Shown here: positions 26,444 to 33,686 of the stretch, in pieces
Layout of the letters: the number at the start of each line of letters is the position of its first letter
How positions within the stretch are numbered: the first letter of the stretch is position 1
Source: Arthrobacter wenxiniae
GTDB lineage: Bacteria > Actinomycetota > Actinomycetes > Actinomycetales > Micrococcaceae
Length of the DNA stretch: 64,000 nucleotides
NCBI RefSeq assembly: GCF_013376105.1
Contig: NZ_JAAMFM010000004.1
Span: 152,368-216,367 of the forward strand
Direction of reading: 5' to 3'
Position numbers and translations under genes: made by a program
The notes under the pieces: model-generated
Seen by the model: the letters and a program-made list of their open reading frames with translations, nothing else
Databases searched by the model: none
What the model was told of the DNA's origin: nothing

Positions 26444-27159
26444 GGGCGATCTCGTCGATGGCCACCCGCCACGTTCTCGCCGACCTCGCTGAAGCTGCCG
26501 CCCGTGCCGGGCTACCGCTTCTGCAGCTCGAATCCGTAGGCGGAGTGAACGCCGCCCAGCGGGTGGCCGCCGGCGAGCCGTTCGACCTTGTGTTCCTCGC
26601 CGAGTACGCCCTCCAACGCCTCGCTGCCGAGGGGCACGTCGATCCGGCATCCATCGCCCCGATCGTACTGTCGGAGGTCGCCGTAGGCGTTGCAGCACGC
26701 AGCGCCGATGCAGCCACATGTTCCGAAGGCACGGCCTTTGCGAATGCCGACGAGCTTCGCGGCGCCCTGCGCGCGGCATTCCGCATCGGATATTCCACCG
26801 GGCCGAGCGGCACAGAGCTGTTGCGAATGATGGACCAGTGGGGCATGACCGATGAGATCAGCGATCGGCTGGTGCAGGCCCGTCCAGGCGTACCCGTGGC
26901 GCGCCTGCTCGCCGAGGGAGAGGTCGATCTCGGCCTGCAGCAGCTCAGCGAACTGGTCGGACAACCCGGCGTGTGCATCCTCGGCGTTCTCCCGGCCGAC
27001 TGCGCGATTATCACGGTCTTCGCGGGTGCTGTCGCGGCATCCTCCAACAACGCGGCTCGTGCTGCGGAGGTGTTGGCCTTCTTCCGCTCGGATCTCTCGG
27101 CATCGATCAAGTCGTCGCACAGTTTTCGCGCGCCCCGAGGCCCTGCCCCGTCGGATTGA
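26440..27159 (+). CDS. ModA-like binding-protein-fold protein without signal peptide
   Basis: A 239-residue protein with the fold pattern of molybdate-type periplasmic binding proteins: FDLVFLAEYALQRLAAEGHV, GYSTGPSGTELLRMMDQWGM, VARLLAEGEVDLGLQQLSEL and VAASSNNAARAAEVLAFF. There is no secretion signal or lipobox, so it should stay in the cytoplasm, and no ABC transporter genes are nearby. It is coupled to the aldo/keto reductase by ATGA and ends the operon. The operon lacks a recognisable 4-oxalomesaconate tautomerase of the PrpF-like LigU/GalD type, so this protein could fill that role or act as an effector-binding protein. Neither is proven. Confidence 0.75.
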   Translation: MRAISSMATRHVLADLAEAAARAGLPLLQLESVGGVNAAQRVAAGEPFDLVFLAEYALQRLAAEGHVDPASIAPIVLSEVAVGVAARSADAATCSEGTAFANADELRGALRAAFRIGYSTGPSGTELLRMMDQWGMTDEISDRLVQARPGVPVARLLAEGEVDLGLQQLSELVGQPGVCILGVLPADCAIITVFAGAVAASSNNAARAAEVLAFFRSDLSASIKSSHSFRAPRGPAPSD

Positions 27160-27628
27160 CTGATACGGGTCCTGCAGACGCGGAGGAACCCGCCTTCGGC
27201 GACACCGCCGCCGTAGACCTTGGCGTTCGCGGCCGGCCAAATTATCCGCATGTTCGCCTCACCCCACAGCCCGACGCCCTGGCACCAGGACTGCAGGATC
27301 GCCATCATGATCAGGCCCTCCTGACAGTCCACTCACAGATCCGCTCGTTCCGGCAGCAGGATTCGGCCGGCCCCAGGATTGCGGAAGACGCTGTCCGGTG
27401 GAGGTCGGGCAACAGCGCCACCAGGGCAGGCAGGAAATGCCGCTCAGGGGCCGATCTGAGGCTGTTTCATGTGCGGAAGGCCCTGGTGGCGGCTTCCGCA
27501 CACCCGGCACCAGGAATCCCCCTTATGCCCGGCTGAACAGCCCAGTCATTCTGCGACCCACACCCGCCAACAAAAGTAGGTGCGTTGCGTAAGCCTAGGT
27601 CCGGGCGCAGCAACCGACCGATTGGATT
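27160..27628. other. Gap after the protocatechuate operon, no supported gene
   Basis: No intact gene is seen in these 469 bp. A minus-strand frame at about 27170-27330 (ANMRIIWPAANAKVYGGG) looks somewhat protein-like but lacks a start and any family I can name; it may be a gene remnant. The inverted repeat TGTGCGGAAG at 27470-27479 with its complement at 27493-27502 forms a 10-bp stem that could end transcription from either side. Confidence 0.5.
27470..27502. terminator. Candidate hairpin between convergent genes
   Basis: TGTGCGGAAG and CTTCCGCACA form a perfect 10-bp stem around a 13-nt loop. It lies between the rightward protocatechuate operon and the leftward SDR gene. There is no U-run, so termination is only a suggestion. 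Confidence 0.4.
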
Positions 27629-28282
27629 TCAGCCGGACGTGTATCCGCCGTCGGCGTTGACAACGGATCCCGTCAGTGCGCAAGATGCATCACTGGACAG
27701 GAACGGAACGGCATTCGCGCTCTCATTGAAGCGGATCCCCTCCCGGGCATAGGTCAGCGCCGCGGACCGGGTGAAGTTTGCTGCGGCTGCCTTCGCTGCA
27801 GAGTATGGATTGCTGTTCGCCTGGTCCACGTGGGCAAGAATCGAGGCCGTGTTGATCATCGACGCGGTCCGGGGATCCGCGACTTCCCTGCGGCATGCCA
27901 GGATCGTTCCGGCAGCCCATGTGTTGCAGATGGCGACACCCGTGAGGTCGACGTCGATGACGCGTTGCGAATTCAACATGTCGAACTCGTGTAGCGGTGT
28001 CTCGACCCCGGGAATGCCGGCGTTGGCTACCAGGATGTCCAAGCCTCCAAAGGTGCGCGCTGTCCCTTCCATCAGGCCGCGCACTGAAGGTTCATCGGTG
28101 AGATCCGTGCGAATGAATTCGACTCTGACCCCACGGGCCAATATTTCATCGACAATCCTCGGGACCCTGCGTCCGATTTCGCCGATGGTGACCGCAGCCC
28201 CGTCATCGGCAAGCTTGCGGGCTATGGCTTCGCCGATTCCGGAAGCCCCACCCGCCACGGCAGCGGATCCACCATGGAGCAT
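27629..28282 (-). CDS. Short-chain dehydrogenase, internally shortened, probably not functional
   Basis: A 217-residue SDR-type protein. The cofactor motif AAVAGGASGIGEAIARKL, the NAG motif (LVANAGIPG), Ser in MINTASIL and NPYSAAKAA are present. After YAREGIRFNE the chain jumps directly to SANAVPFLSSDASCALTGS and the usual VNADGGYTSG end. About 35-40 residues that normally form the substrate-binding loop (after GIRVNxIAPG) are missing, with the frame kept. Normal SDRs are about 250 residues. The deletion probably destroys activity. It lies head to tail with a dead flavoprotein gene upstream on the same strand, so both may be remains of one operon. Confidence 0.7.
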   Translation of the reverse strand: MLHGGSAAVAGGASGIGEAIARKLADDGAAVTIGEIGRRVPRIVDEILARGVRVEFIRTDLTDEPSVRGLMEGTARTFGGLDILVANAGIPGVETPLHEFDMLNSQRVIDVDLTGVAICNTWAAGTILACRREVADPRTASMINTASILAHVDQANSNPYSAAKAAAANFTRSAALTYAREGIRFNESANAVPFLSSDASCALTGSVVNADGGYTSG

Positions 28283-28343
28283 TTGCTGTTTCCTGACTCC
28301 TTCGAATCTTCGGCCGGGCGTCCCGTCAGGACCGATAGGGGCC

Positions 28344-28800
28344 TCAGACGCGGGCCACTCGCGGTACGCCGCGGCTGGCTGCGAGCTTGGTTATGTCCCT
28401 TCCGGCCCGGTAGCCGAATACCAGGGCGGGGCCGATGTGGGAGCCATATCCGGGGTAGCCGCTGCCGAAGACGCTGACGGCGCCGACGGCGATGAGGCCG
28501 GAGATAGCGGTTCCCTCTTCGGTGGTGACTTCGGAGGGTTTGTTAACGCCGAGGCCTGCCAAGGTGCCCAGATCGCCCAGCTGGATCTTGGCCGTACAGT
28601 AGGGGCCCGTGCCGACCGGGGCAAGGCTGGGGTTCGGTTGGTGTTCCACTGGTGTTCCACGTCGCCGCGGAAGTGGTTGCATAGAGTGAAGCCGCGGCCA
28701 AGCGCCGGGTCCTCTCCGCGTTCTGCGGCGGGGGTTGAATTCGGCCACTGTTCCCTTGCGCCGTGCGGCGTCGATGCCGAGCTTGTCGGCCAGCTCCGCT
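28344..28800 (-). pseudogene. FAD dehydrogenase (ketosteroid dehydrogenase-like), C-terminal remnant
   Basis: The last ~90 residues are well kept: PNPSLAPVGTGPYCTAKIQL, GDLGTLAGLGVN, AISGLIAVGAVSVFGSGYPG and YGSHIGPALVFGYRAGRDIT. This is the C-terminus of the same flavoprotein family as the genes at 6346 and 16264. Upstream the reading shifts frame: RGEDPALGRGFTLCNHFRGD-VEHQ is in one frame and ADKLGIDAARR-like sequence in another. An 11-bp tandem duplication at 28639-28660 explains one of the shifts. The N-terminal 400 residues are missing; the sequence breaks off near the tRNA-like fragment at 28836. Confidence 0.8.
28639..28660. repeat. 11-bp tandem duplication inside the flavoprotein pseudogene
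   Basis: TGGTGTTCCAC is present twice in direct succession (28639-28649 and 28650-28660). Removing one copy joins the minus-strand reading RGDVEHQ directly to PNPSLAPVG in one frame, as in intact members of the family. The duplication is therefore a frameshifting event rather than a functional repeat. Confidence 0.8.
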
Positions 28801-28835
28801 CAGAGGCCCTCAAGCCCCTGAACAGGGAAAACACG

Positions 28836-28857
28836 TGCCCGAGGTGGGACTCGAACC
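28836..28857 (-). other. tRNA 3'-end-like fragment, possible attachment-site remnant
   Basis: Read on the minus strand, the sequence gives GGTTCGAGTCCCACCTCGGG followed by CA, which is the T-loop, 3' T-stem strand and acceptor strand of a tRNA. The sequence before it does not pair to make a T-stem and no acceptor 5' strand is found, so it is not a tRNA gene. Such 3' fragments are left when integrative elements insert at tRNA genes. The flavoprotein pseudogene breaks off right here. Confidence 0.5.
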
Positions 28858-29443
28858 AGCCGACAGCCCTTACAAACACTGGGAAGTACAGAAAAGATAC
28901 AGAATCCACAGCAAACCGAACCAGTACGGCCCAGTCCGAGGCACCGGGGTGTGTACGTTGTACACACCCTCATTTTCGCCGGCACCGCCCTGAGCCTCAG
29001 CAAACCCAACCGTCTGTTATTGGCTCAGTCCAGCCTGTCATCTAAACCTTGGGCAGACCCGAAAAAATGTTCCCGGCGGGAACAGCTCTTCAAGCGATCA
29101 ATTAAGTCCGTCCGAACTGTCCAGCTTCAGGCTGTCACATGCACCCTCTGCGCTTAAAGCCAGCCCTCTAATCGCGTGCAGCGTCACGTCCGAATTGGCG
29201 CCGGTCGAATATCCCGAAAGAGCTAACGCTTTCGCCAAACGGTGCAATAGGCTGCCCCTGCAATCTGCTCGCCTCACTGACGGCCGGCCAAAAATAACAG
29301 GACTGGATGAGATCTCCAGACTAGAACAACTTATACGGACATAGTGCCCATTCCTGTGACGTGAGTCTCACAATATGGTGGGACAGAGACCCCGGAACCC
29401 CGCCGGTCAAAGCCATGCCGTCGCCGCAAAGGACTAGCGCAGA
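28858..29443. other. Gap upstream of glcD
   Basis: Apart from the orphan terminator at 29062-29084 I see no supported gene. GTGAGTCTCAC at 29361-29371 is an 11-bp palindrome 73 bp before glcD and may be an operator. The region is poorer in G+C than its surroundings. A leftward ~85-codon open frame ends near 29106 and may be the remains of a gene. Confidence 0.45.
29062..29084 (-). terminator. Intrinsic terminator on the minus strand, apparently orphaned
   Basis: On the minus strand TGTTCCC-GCC-GGGAACA forms a 7-bp stem with a 3-nt loop and is followed by six T. This is a textbook intrinsic terminator for leftward transcription. No intact leftward gene precedes it. Reading leftward from about 29370 to 29106 gives an open frame of roughly 85 codons ending in a TGA about 20 bp before the stem, but it has no in-frame start and no family I recognise, so the terminator may have outlived its gene. 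Confidence 0.65.
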
Positions 29444-30847
29444 ATGAACTCAACAGTGACCGCAAAGGACTTGGTAGGCGAGCTTGCCGGGTGTGTGCCT
29501 CAAGGGCAGGTGCTCAGCGATACGGATTCCGTACGGAAATACAGCCACGATGACGCCGAATGGGCGCCCTTCACCACCCCGCTGGCTGTGGTGTTGGCGC
29601 AGACCACCGCGGAAGTCGCCGCCGTGGTCAGTTATGCCTCAAGTCATGGCTTGCGCGTGGTACCCCGAGGCGCCGGGACGGGGCTTTCCGGCGGCGCCAA
29701 CAGTGTTACCAATTGCATCGTCGTCTCCCTGGAACTCATGACGAGAATTCTTGAGATCAATACTGATGAGAGCCTTGCCGTGGCTGAGGCCGGGGTCATC
29801 AACGATGACCTGAGGGAGGCCGTCGCCGCAAAGGGCTTGTGGTATCCGCCAGATCCGGCCAGCTACAAGATTTCCACCCTTGGCGGCAACGCAGCCACGA
29901 ATGCAGGCGGTATTTGCTGCGTCAAGTACGGAGTGACCGGAGATTACGTCCTCGGTTTGACTGTTGTCCTGCCGGACGGGGAAATCGTCCATCTCGGCCG
30001 CCGAACCGCAAAAGGTGTCACAGGATACGACCTTACCTCCCTCCTCGTCGGCTCGGAAGGAACGCTGGGAATCATCACGGAGGTCACGGTCAAATTGCTC
30101 CCGATGTCCGGGCGCGAGGACCGGGCAGTCATCGGATTCTTCCCTTCTCTTCAGTCGGCAGGACAAGCCGTCGCGACAGTTGCGGCGTCAGGAATAGTCC
30201 CCGCGGCACTTGAACTCATCGACTCCATGTGCCTGCGGGCCGTGGATGAATGGCTTGGCTTGGAACTGCCCCAGGACGTCCACGCGCTCCTCCTTGCCAA
30301 GGTTGACGAACCCGGAACCACCGGTGCCGAACTCGCCAATCGAGTTGCCACCATTTTCTCTGATAGCGGGGGGACCAATATTGAACAGGCCACCGACCCC
30401 AAAGAGATCGACCGGCTCTTCCTTGCCCGGCGCATGGCCTACCCCGCCCTTGAGCGGCTAGGCCCAGTGCTGACCGAAGATGTTTGTGTGCCCCGGTCCG
30501 CCGTTCCGGAAATGCTCTCCCGCATCCAATCATCAGCCGCCAAGAACCAGGTGGTCATCGCCAACATTGCCCACGCGGGCGATGGCAACCTCCACCCGCT
30601 CATCATTGCACCTGTCGGTGACGTGGCAGCTGTAGCCCGGGCCAAAACGGCCTTCGATGAGATCGTCGACGCCTGCCGCGAGCTGGGCGGCACAGTCACC
30701 GGCGAACACGGGGTCGGCCTTCTCAAGTTGCCGGGGGCAGCCGCGGAACTGGAACAGGGGGTCATTAACCTCCACCGGAGCATCAAGAAGGCCCTTGACC
30801 CGCGCGGCACCCTCAACCCAGGCAAAGCGTTCCCCCACCAGCCGTAA
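29444..30847 (+). CDS. glcD: FAD-linked oxidase, glycolate oxidase subunit D / D-2-hydroxyacid dehydrogenase type
   Basis: A 467-residue flavoprotein that oxidises a 2-hydroxy acid such as glycolate or D-lactate to the 2-keto acid. The FAD_binding_4 domain has VVPRGAGTGLSGGANSV, LGGNAATNAGGICCVKYGVT and LLVGSEGTLGIITEVTVKLL. The FAD-oxidase C-terminal domain has NIAHAGDGNLHPLI with the metal-site His pair, and VTGEHGVGLLKLP. Length is normal for GlcD. The usual partners glcE and glcF are absent, and a truncated MFS gene follows after 46 bp, so it was probably paired with a hydroxy-acid uptake system. The start has AAAGGA about 15 bases upstream. Confidence 0.9.
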   Translation: MNSTVTAKDLVGELAGCVPQGQVLSDTDSVRKYSHDDAEWAPFTTPLAVVLAQTTAEVAAVVSYASSHGLRVVPRGAGTGLSGGANSVTNCIVVSLELMTRILEINTDESLAVAEAGVINDDLREAVAAKGLWYPPDPASYKISTLGGNAATNAGGICCVKYGVTGDYVLGLTVVLPDGEIVHLGRRTAKGVTGYDLTSLLVGSEGTLGIITEVTVKLLPMSGREDRAVIGFFPSLQSAGQAVATVAASGIVPAALELIDSMCLRAVDEWLGLELPQDVHALLLAKVDEPGTTGAELANRVATIFSDSGGTNIEQATDPKEIDRLFLARRMAYPALERLGPVLTEDVCVPRSAVPEMLSRIQSSAAKNQVVIANIAHAGDGNLHPLIIAPVGDVAAVARAKTAFDEIVDACRELGGTVTGEHGVGLLKLPGAAAELEQGVINLHRSIKKALDPRGTLNPGKAFPHQP

Positions 30848-30893
30848 GCTCCGGCAACTTATTATTACCGATCCCCTATCACCGAGGACCACG

Positions 30894-31238
30894 ATGACGA
30901 CCACCAACCGACCAACCACATCCGATGCAGCCATGCGCAAACTTGTTGTCCGAAAAGTGTCCCGCCGGCTGCTGCCATTTCTCGGCATCTTGTATCTCAT
31001 CAACTACTTAGACCGAACAAACGTAGCCTTTGCCGCACCGCACGGAATGAATGCCGCCCTGGGATTGACGGTCGGCACATTTGGCCTGGCCTCAGGCTTG
31101 TTCTTCATTGGCTACCTGGGCAGTGGGCAGTTTCGTGGCCGCCTATGGGCAGAAGCTTTCATGGCCGCTAACAAACCTTCGGTATCCAAGAGGCGGTGGT
31201 CAGGAGGATCGGTCACTGGATCGATGGCGCTCACCTAG
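30894..31238 (+). pseudogene. Truncated MFS transporter (ACS-type), N-terminal part
   Basis: The first ~75 residues match the start of anion:cation symporter MFS proteins: RKVSRRLLPFLGILYLINYL, DRTNVAFAAPHGMN and GLASGLFFIGYL with the first two helices. After FFIGYL the sequence loses similarity and stops 35 codons later at 31238. Intact members have about 430 residues. The break and the tRNA-like fragment 120 bp further on suggest a deletion or insertion junction. No transport activity is expected. Confidence 0.75.
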
Positions 31239-31357
31239 CTTAGACGGTTTGCCAGCATGGATAAGGGACCAGCGCAACATCCACACAGCAAACATAGCTA
31301 GGAGCTGTTGGCCCGCTGACAACAACTAGATACCCTCTGTGAATAGGCAGACTTCCA

Positions 31358-31376
31358 TGCCCAAGTGGGATTCGAA
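31358..31376 (-). other. Second tRNA 3'-end-like fragment
   Basis: On the minus strand this reads TTCGAATCCCACTTGGGCA, again a T-loop, 3' T-stem strand and acceptor strand. It matches the fragment at 28836-28857 except for three positions. No complete tRNA can be folded around it. The two lie in the same orientation about 2.5 kb apart, flanking glcD and the truncated MFS gene. Confidence 0.45.
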
Positions 31377-31458
31377 GACGGGAGCGGCTCTTTCAGATCA
31401 ACCTTCAATCGTCGCTGAAGCAGCTGTCGGGCCGCGTCGTTTGCGGCCACGCCGCGCG

Positions 31459-32217
31459 TCAGCTGGCCGATTCTGAAGAAAGGTCTAGAAGAACCAAACG
31501 ACGGCGCTCATCAACGCTGAGCGATGCACCATATTCAGAAATGAGTGACCGTCGGGCAAGCCGAGCGGCTTCGATGCCGTCACCATCTGCAATGGCTTTG
31601 AGCACGGCGCGGTGAACACGGATGAACTCTTCGCGCGTCGCACGCGTTTCGGGCGTGTTCTCAATGGTAGTCGCCACCAGCTCTATGATGGCGGCATCGA
31701 TCACCTCATTGATTAACTCCATCAACGCGTTACCGGCAGCCACTCGGATGGCGGCGTGAAATTCTGCGTCTGCACGAGCAAATCCAGCACTGTCGTCTTT
31801 ATCCGACTCGACCATTCGCTGAATGGCAGCGCCCATCTCAACAAGATCTTCGTCGGTTCGTAAGTGCGCGGCGAGGAAATTCGATGTCGATCCGGACATT
31901 ATTCGGTACTGGATAAGGTCAACTAGTTCGATCTCCTCGACCCTCACGGCGCCATTGAGCATCCGTGAGATGCCCTGGGTGAGGGACGCTGAGACGCGTG
32001 GCCCCTTGTGGCTGCCTGGACTTGTCTTGATGAGCCCCATGCTCTCAAGGATCCGCAGTGCCTCGCGGACGGTGGAACGTCCAACATTAAACTCGTCGAC
32101 CAGCGCACGCTCGGAGGGGAGATTGTCGCCAGCCTTTAATTCGCCGGCGTAGATGGCAGCCTCGATCTGGGCAACCACCGCCTCGAATGCTCGGCCCTTT
32201 TTGATCGGCGTAAACAT
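31459..32217 (-). CDS. GntR-family (FadR/FCD) regulator
   Basis: A 252-residue repressor-type regulator. The winged helix-turn-helix is AGDNLPSERALVDEFNVGRS followed by TVREALRILESMGL. The C-terminal FCD domain shows the metal-ligand pattern in ARADAEFHAAIRVAAGN, a His in EFIRVHRAVLKAIADGD and the helix ARLARRSLISEY. FCD regulators usually release DNA on binding an organic acid. It is divergent from the PotABC-type operon, and two TGGTCnGACCA palindromes lie in the 374-bp region between them, one 45 bp upstream of its own start. Autoregulation and control of the operon are therefore likely. Confidence 0.92.
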   Translation of the reverse strand: MFTPIKKGRAFEAVVAQIEAAIYAGELKAGDNLPSERALVDEFNVGRSTVREALRILESMGLIKTSPGSHKGPRVSASLTQGISRMLNGAVRVEEIELVDLIQYRIMSGSTSNFLAAHLRTDEDLVEMGAAIQRMVESDKDDSAGFARADAEFHAAIRVAAGNALMELINEVIDAAIIELVATTIENTPETRATREEFIRVHRAVLKAIADGDGIEAARLARRSLISEYGASLSVDERRRLVLLDLSSESAS

Positions 32218-32261
32218 GGGACCCTTTCCAAACGCACTAACTTATCGCCAATGCTAACAGC

Positions 32262-32272
32262 TGGTCTGACCA
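32262..32272. promoter_or_regulatory. GntR operator 1
   Basis: TGGTCTGACCA is a perfect 11-bp palindrome of the TGGTCnGACCA type recognised by FadR/FCD regulators. It lies 45 bp upstream of the regulator's start codon, a place that fits autorepression. Confidence 0.75.
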
Positions 32273-32464
32273 ACCTATGCACTCCAGATGACACCGTTTC
32301 ACTCCTCCAGATATTGATTTAACAGCGTGTTTGCTCCGGCGAATGACTCGCGCCTCCATGACGCCGTCAGTCCCCCGAGGCGTAGAAGAAACTTTTCGAC
32401 AAAACCATTTCGGACCTTGACCCACACCGCGGAAGGCCGGATGATGAGACCTAAGTCATAGCAT

Positions 32465-32493
32465 CTGGTCCGACCAGACGACATTGGACCAAT
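32465..32493. promoter_or_regulatory. GntR operator 2 and flanking palindrome
   Basis: CTGGTCCGACCAG at 32465-32477 is a 13-bp palindrome with the same core as operator 1. Six bases on, ATTGGACCAAT at 32483-32493 is a second palindrome with related half-sites. Both lie about 100-125 bp before the ATPase gene and are well placed to block the operon promoter. Confidence 0.75.
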
Positions 32494-32591
32494 TTAGTCC
32501 ACATCCACTCCAGGATGCCGCCATTATCCGAGAAAGACCGAGGTTCGGGATGATCACCGCCCTTCAGTCCGCACAGTCCAAAAGGACGGCG

Positions 32592-33686
32592 ATGCCAGTA
32601 CCTACTGCCCGGGAAACAGTTCTTGAGTTGCGCGGGGTGTCTGTCGATTACGGCAGCCTACGTGTCCTTCAGGATGTGAATCTCTCGGTTGGCTCAGGAG
32701 AGCTAATCGCCTTGCTCGGCCCGAGCGGATCAGGCAAGACGACAATTATTCGGAGCATCGCCGGATTTATCCAACCTTCCGGTGGCGAGATCGTGTTACG
32801 GGGAAACGATCTCGCGGCGGTGGCAATCAACCGACGCAACATTGGCATGGTCTTCCAGAGCTATGCCCTCTTCCCCCACCTGAGCGTGGCTGAGAACATT
32901 GCCTACCCGCTTCGGGTTCAAAAAAAGGGGCGGGCACAGATCCGCAGCCGCGTGGACGAGCTCGTCGACCTCGTCCAACTCAGTGGACATGCACACAAGC
33001 GCCCTTCCGGACTCTCAGGAGGACAGCAACAGCGGGTGGCTTTGGCAAGGGCCTTGGCAATGGATCCCGAGCTGTTACTGCTAGACGAGCCGCTATCGAA
33101 CCTCGATGCAAACCTCCGTCGTGAAGTCGGCGAAGAAATCCGCCGTTTGCAACAGCGGACCGGCACGACTGCGATCATGGTCACGCACGACCGTCAGGAA
33201 GCATTTGGCATGGCCGACCGGATTGCTGTACTGCGAGGTGGTCGGATTGAGCAGTTGGATACACCGGATGCAATCTATCGCCGTCCTGCCACGAGCTTCA
33301 TGGCGAGTTTTGTCGGCGATGCAAACCTGCTCTCCGGAAAAGTTTTGGCTGTCGACAGCAATGGATCAGTCGTCACGACGGACGCCGGACCGATCAGAAC
33401 GAATGACATAGCAGCAGCAGGCGCAGAAGTAACGCTGCTTGTCAGGCCCGAGGACATTCAACTCACACCCGTTGACGACAAAATCGGCGCACTCGTCGCA
33501 ACGGTCAATGAGACCTTCTACTACGGGAGCTCGACGGTCGTGCAGTTGACCGCCAATGGTGTTTCGCTGCAAGCGCTGGTAACCGGCTCCTTGGCAGATC
33601 GCGTCCACAGTGGGGATCAGGTCGCGCTCCAGATGGCTTCTGCCGATGTAGTTGTAGTTGCCAACGACGTGGATGCAGCGTCGTGA
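32592..33686 (+). CDS. ABC transporter ATPase, PotA-like
   Basis: A 364-residue ATPase of the spermidine/putrescine/iron family. Walker A is GPSGSGKTTI, the Q-loop is GMVFQSYALFPHL, the signature LSGGQQQRVALARAL, Walker B LLLLDEP with LSNLDANLR, and the switch His is in MVTHDRQEA. A C-terminal TOBE_2 regulatory domain of about 110 residues follows. I chose the ATG at 32592 because AAAGGA sits just before it; an ATG 14 codons upstream is possible. Its stop overlaps the permease GTG. It energises import through the two permeases that follow, with the Tat lipoprotein at 39213 as binding protein. Confidence 0.9.
   Translation: MPVPTARETVLELRGVSVDYGSLRVLQDVNLSVGSGELIALLGPSGSGKTTIIRSIAGFIQPSGGEIVLRGNDLAAVAINRRNIGMVFQSYALFPHLSVAENIAYPLRVQKKGRAQIRSRVDELVDLVQLSGHAHKRPSGLSGGQQQRVALARALAMDPELLLLDEPLSNLDANLRREVGEEIRRLQQRTGTTAIMVTHDRQEAFGMADRIAVLRGGRIEQLDTPDAIYRRPATSFMASFVGDANLLSGKVLAVDSNGSVVTTDAGPIRTNDIAAAGAEVTLLVRPEDIQLTPVDDKIGALVATVNETFYYGSSTVVQLTANGVSLQALVTGSLADRVHSGDQVALQMASADVVVVANDVDAAS

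Noticed and set aside
26076..27332. 418-codon minus-strand open frame across the end of the protocatechuate operon
   Set aside because: Most of it is antisense to two plus-strand genes with clear motifs. Only its first ~50 codons (27170-27330) look protein-like, and these have no recognisable family, so I note them only in the gap entry.
28836..28920. Complete tRNA gene at the tRNA-like 3' end
   Set aside because: The T-stem 5' strand does not pair with CCCAC, and no matching acceptor 5' strand, D-arm or anticodon arm is found upstream on the minus strand.
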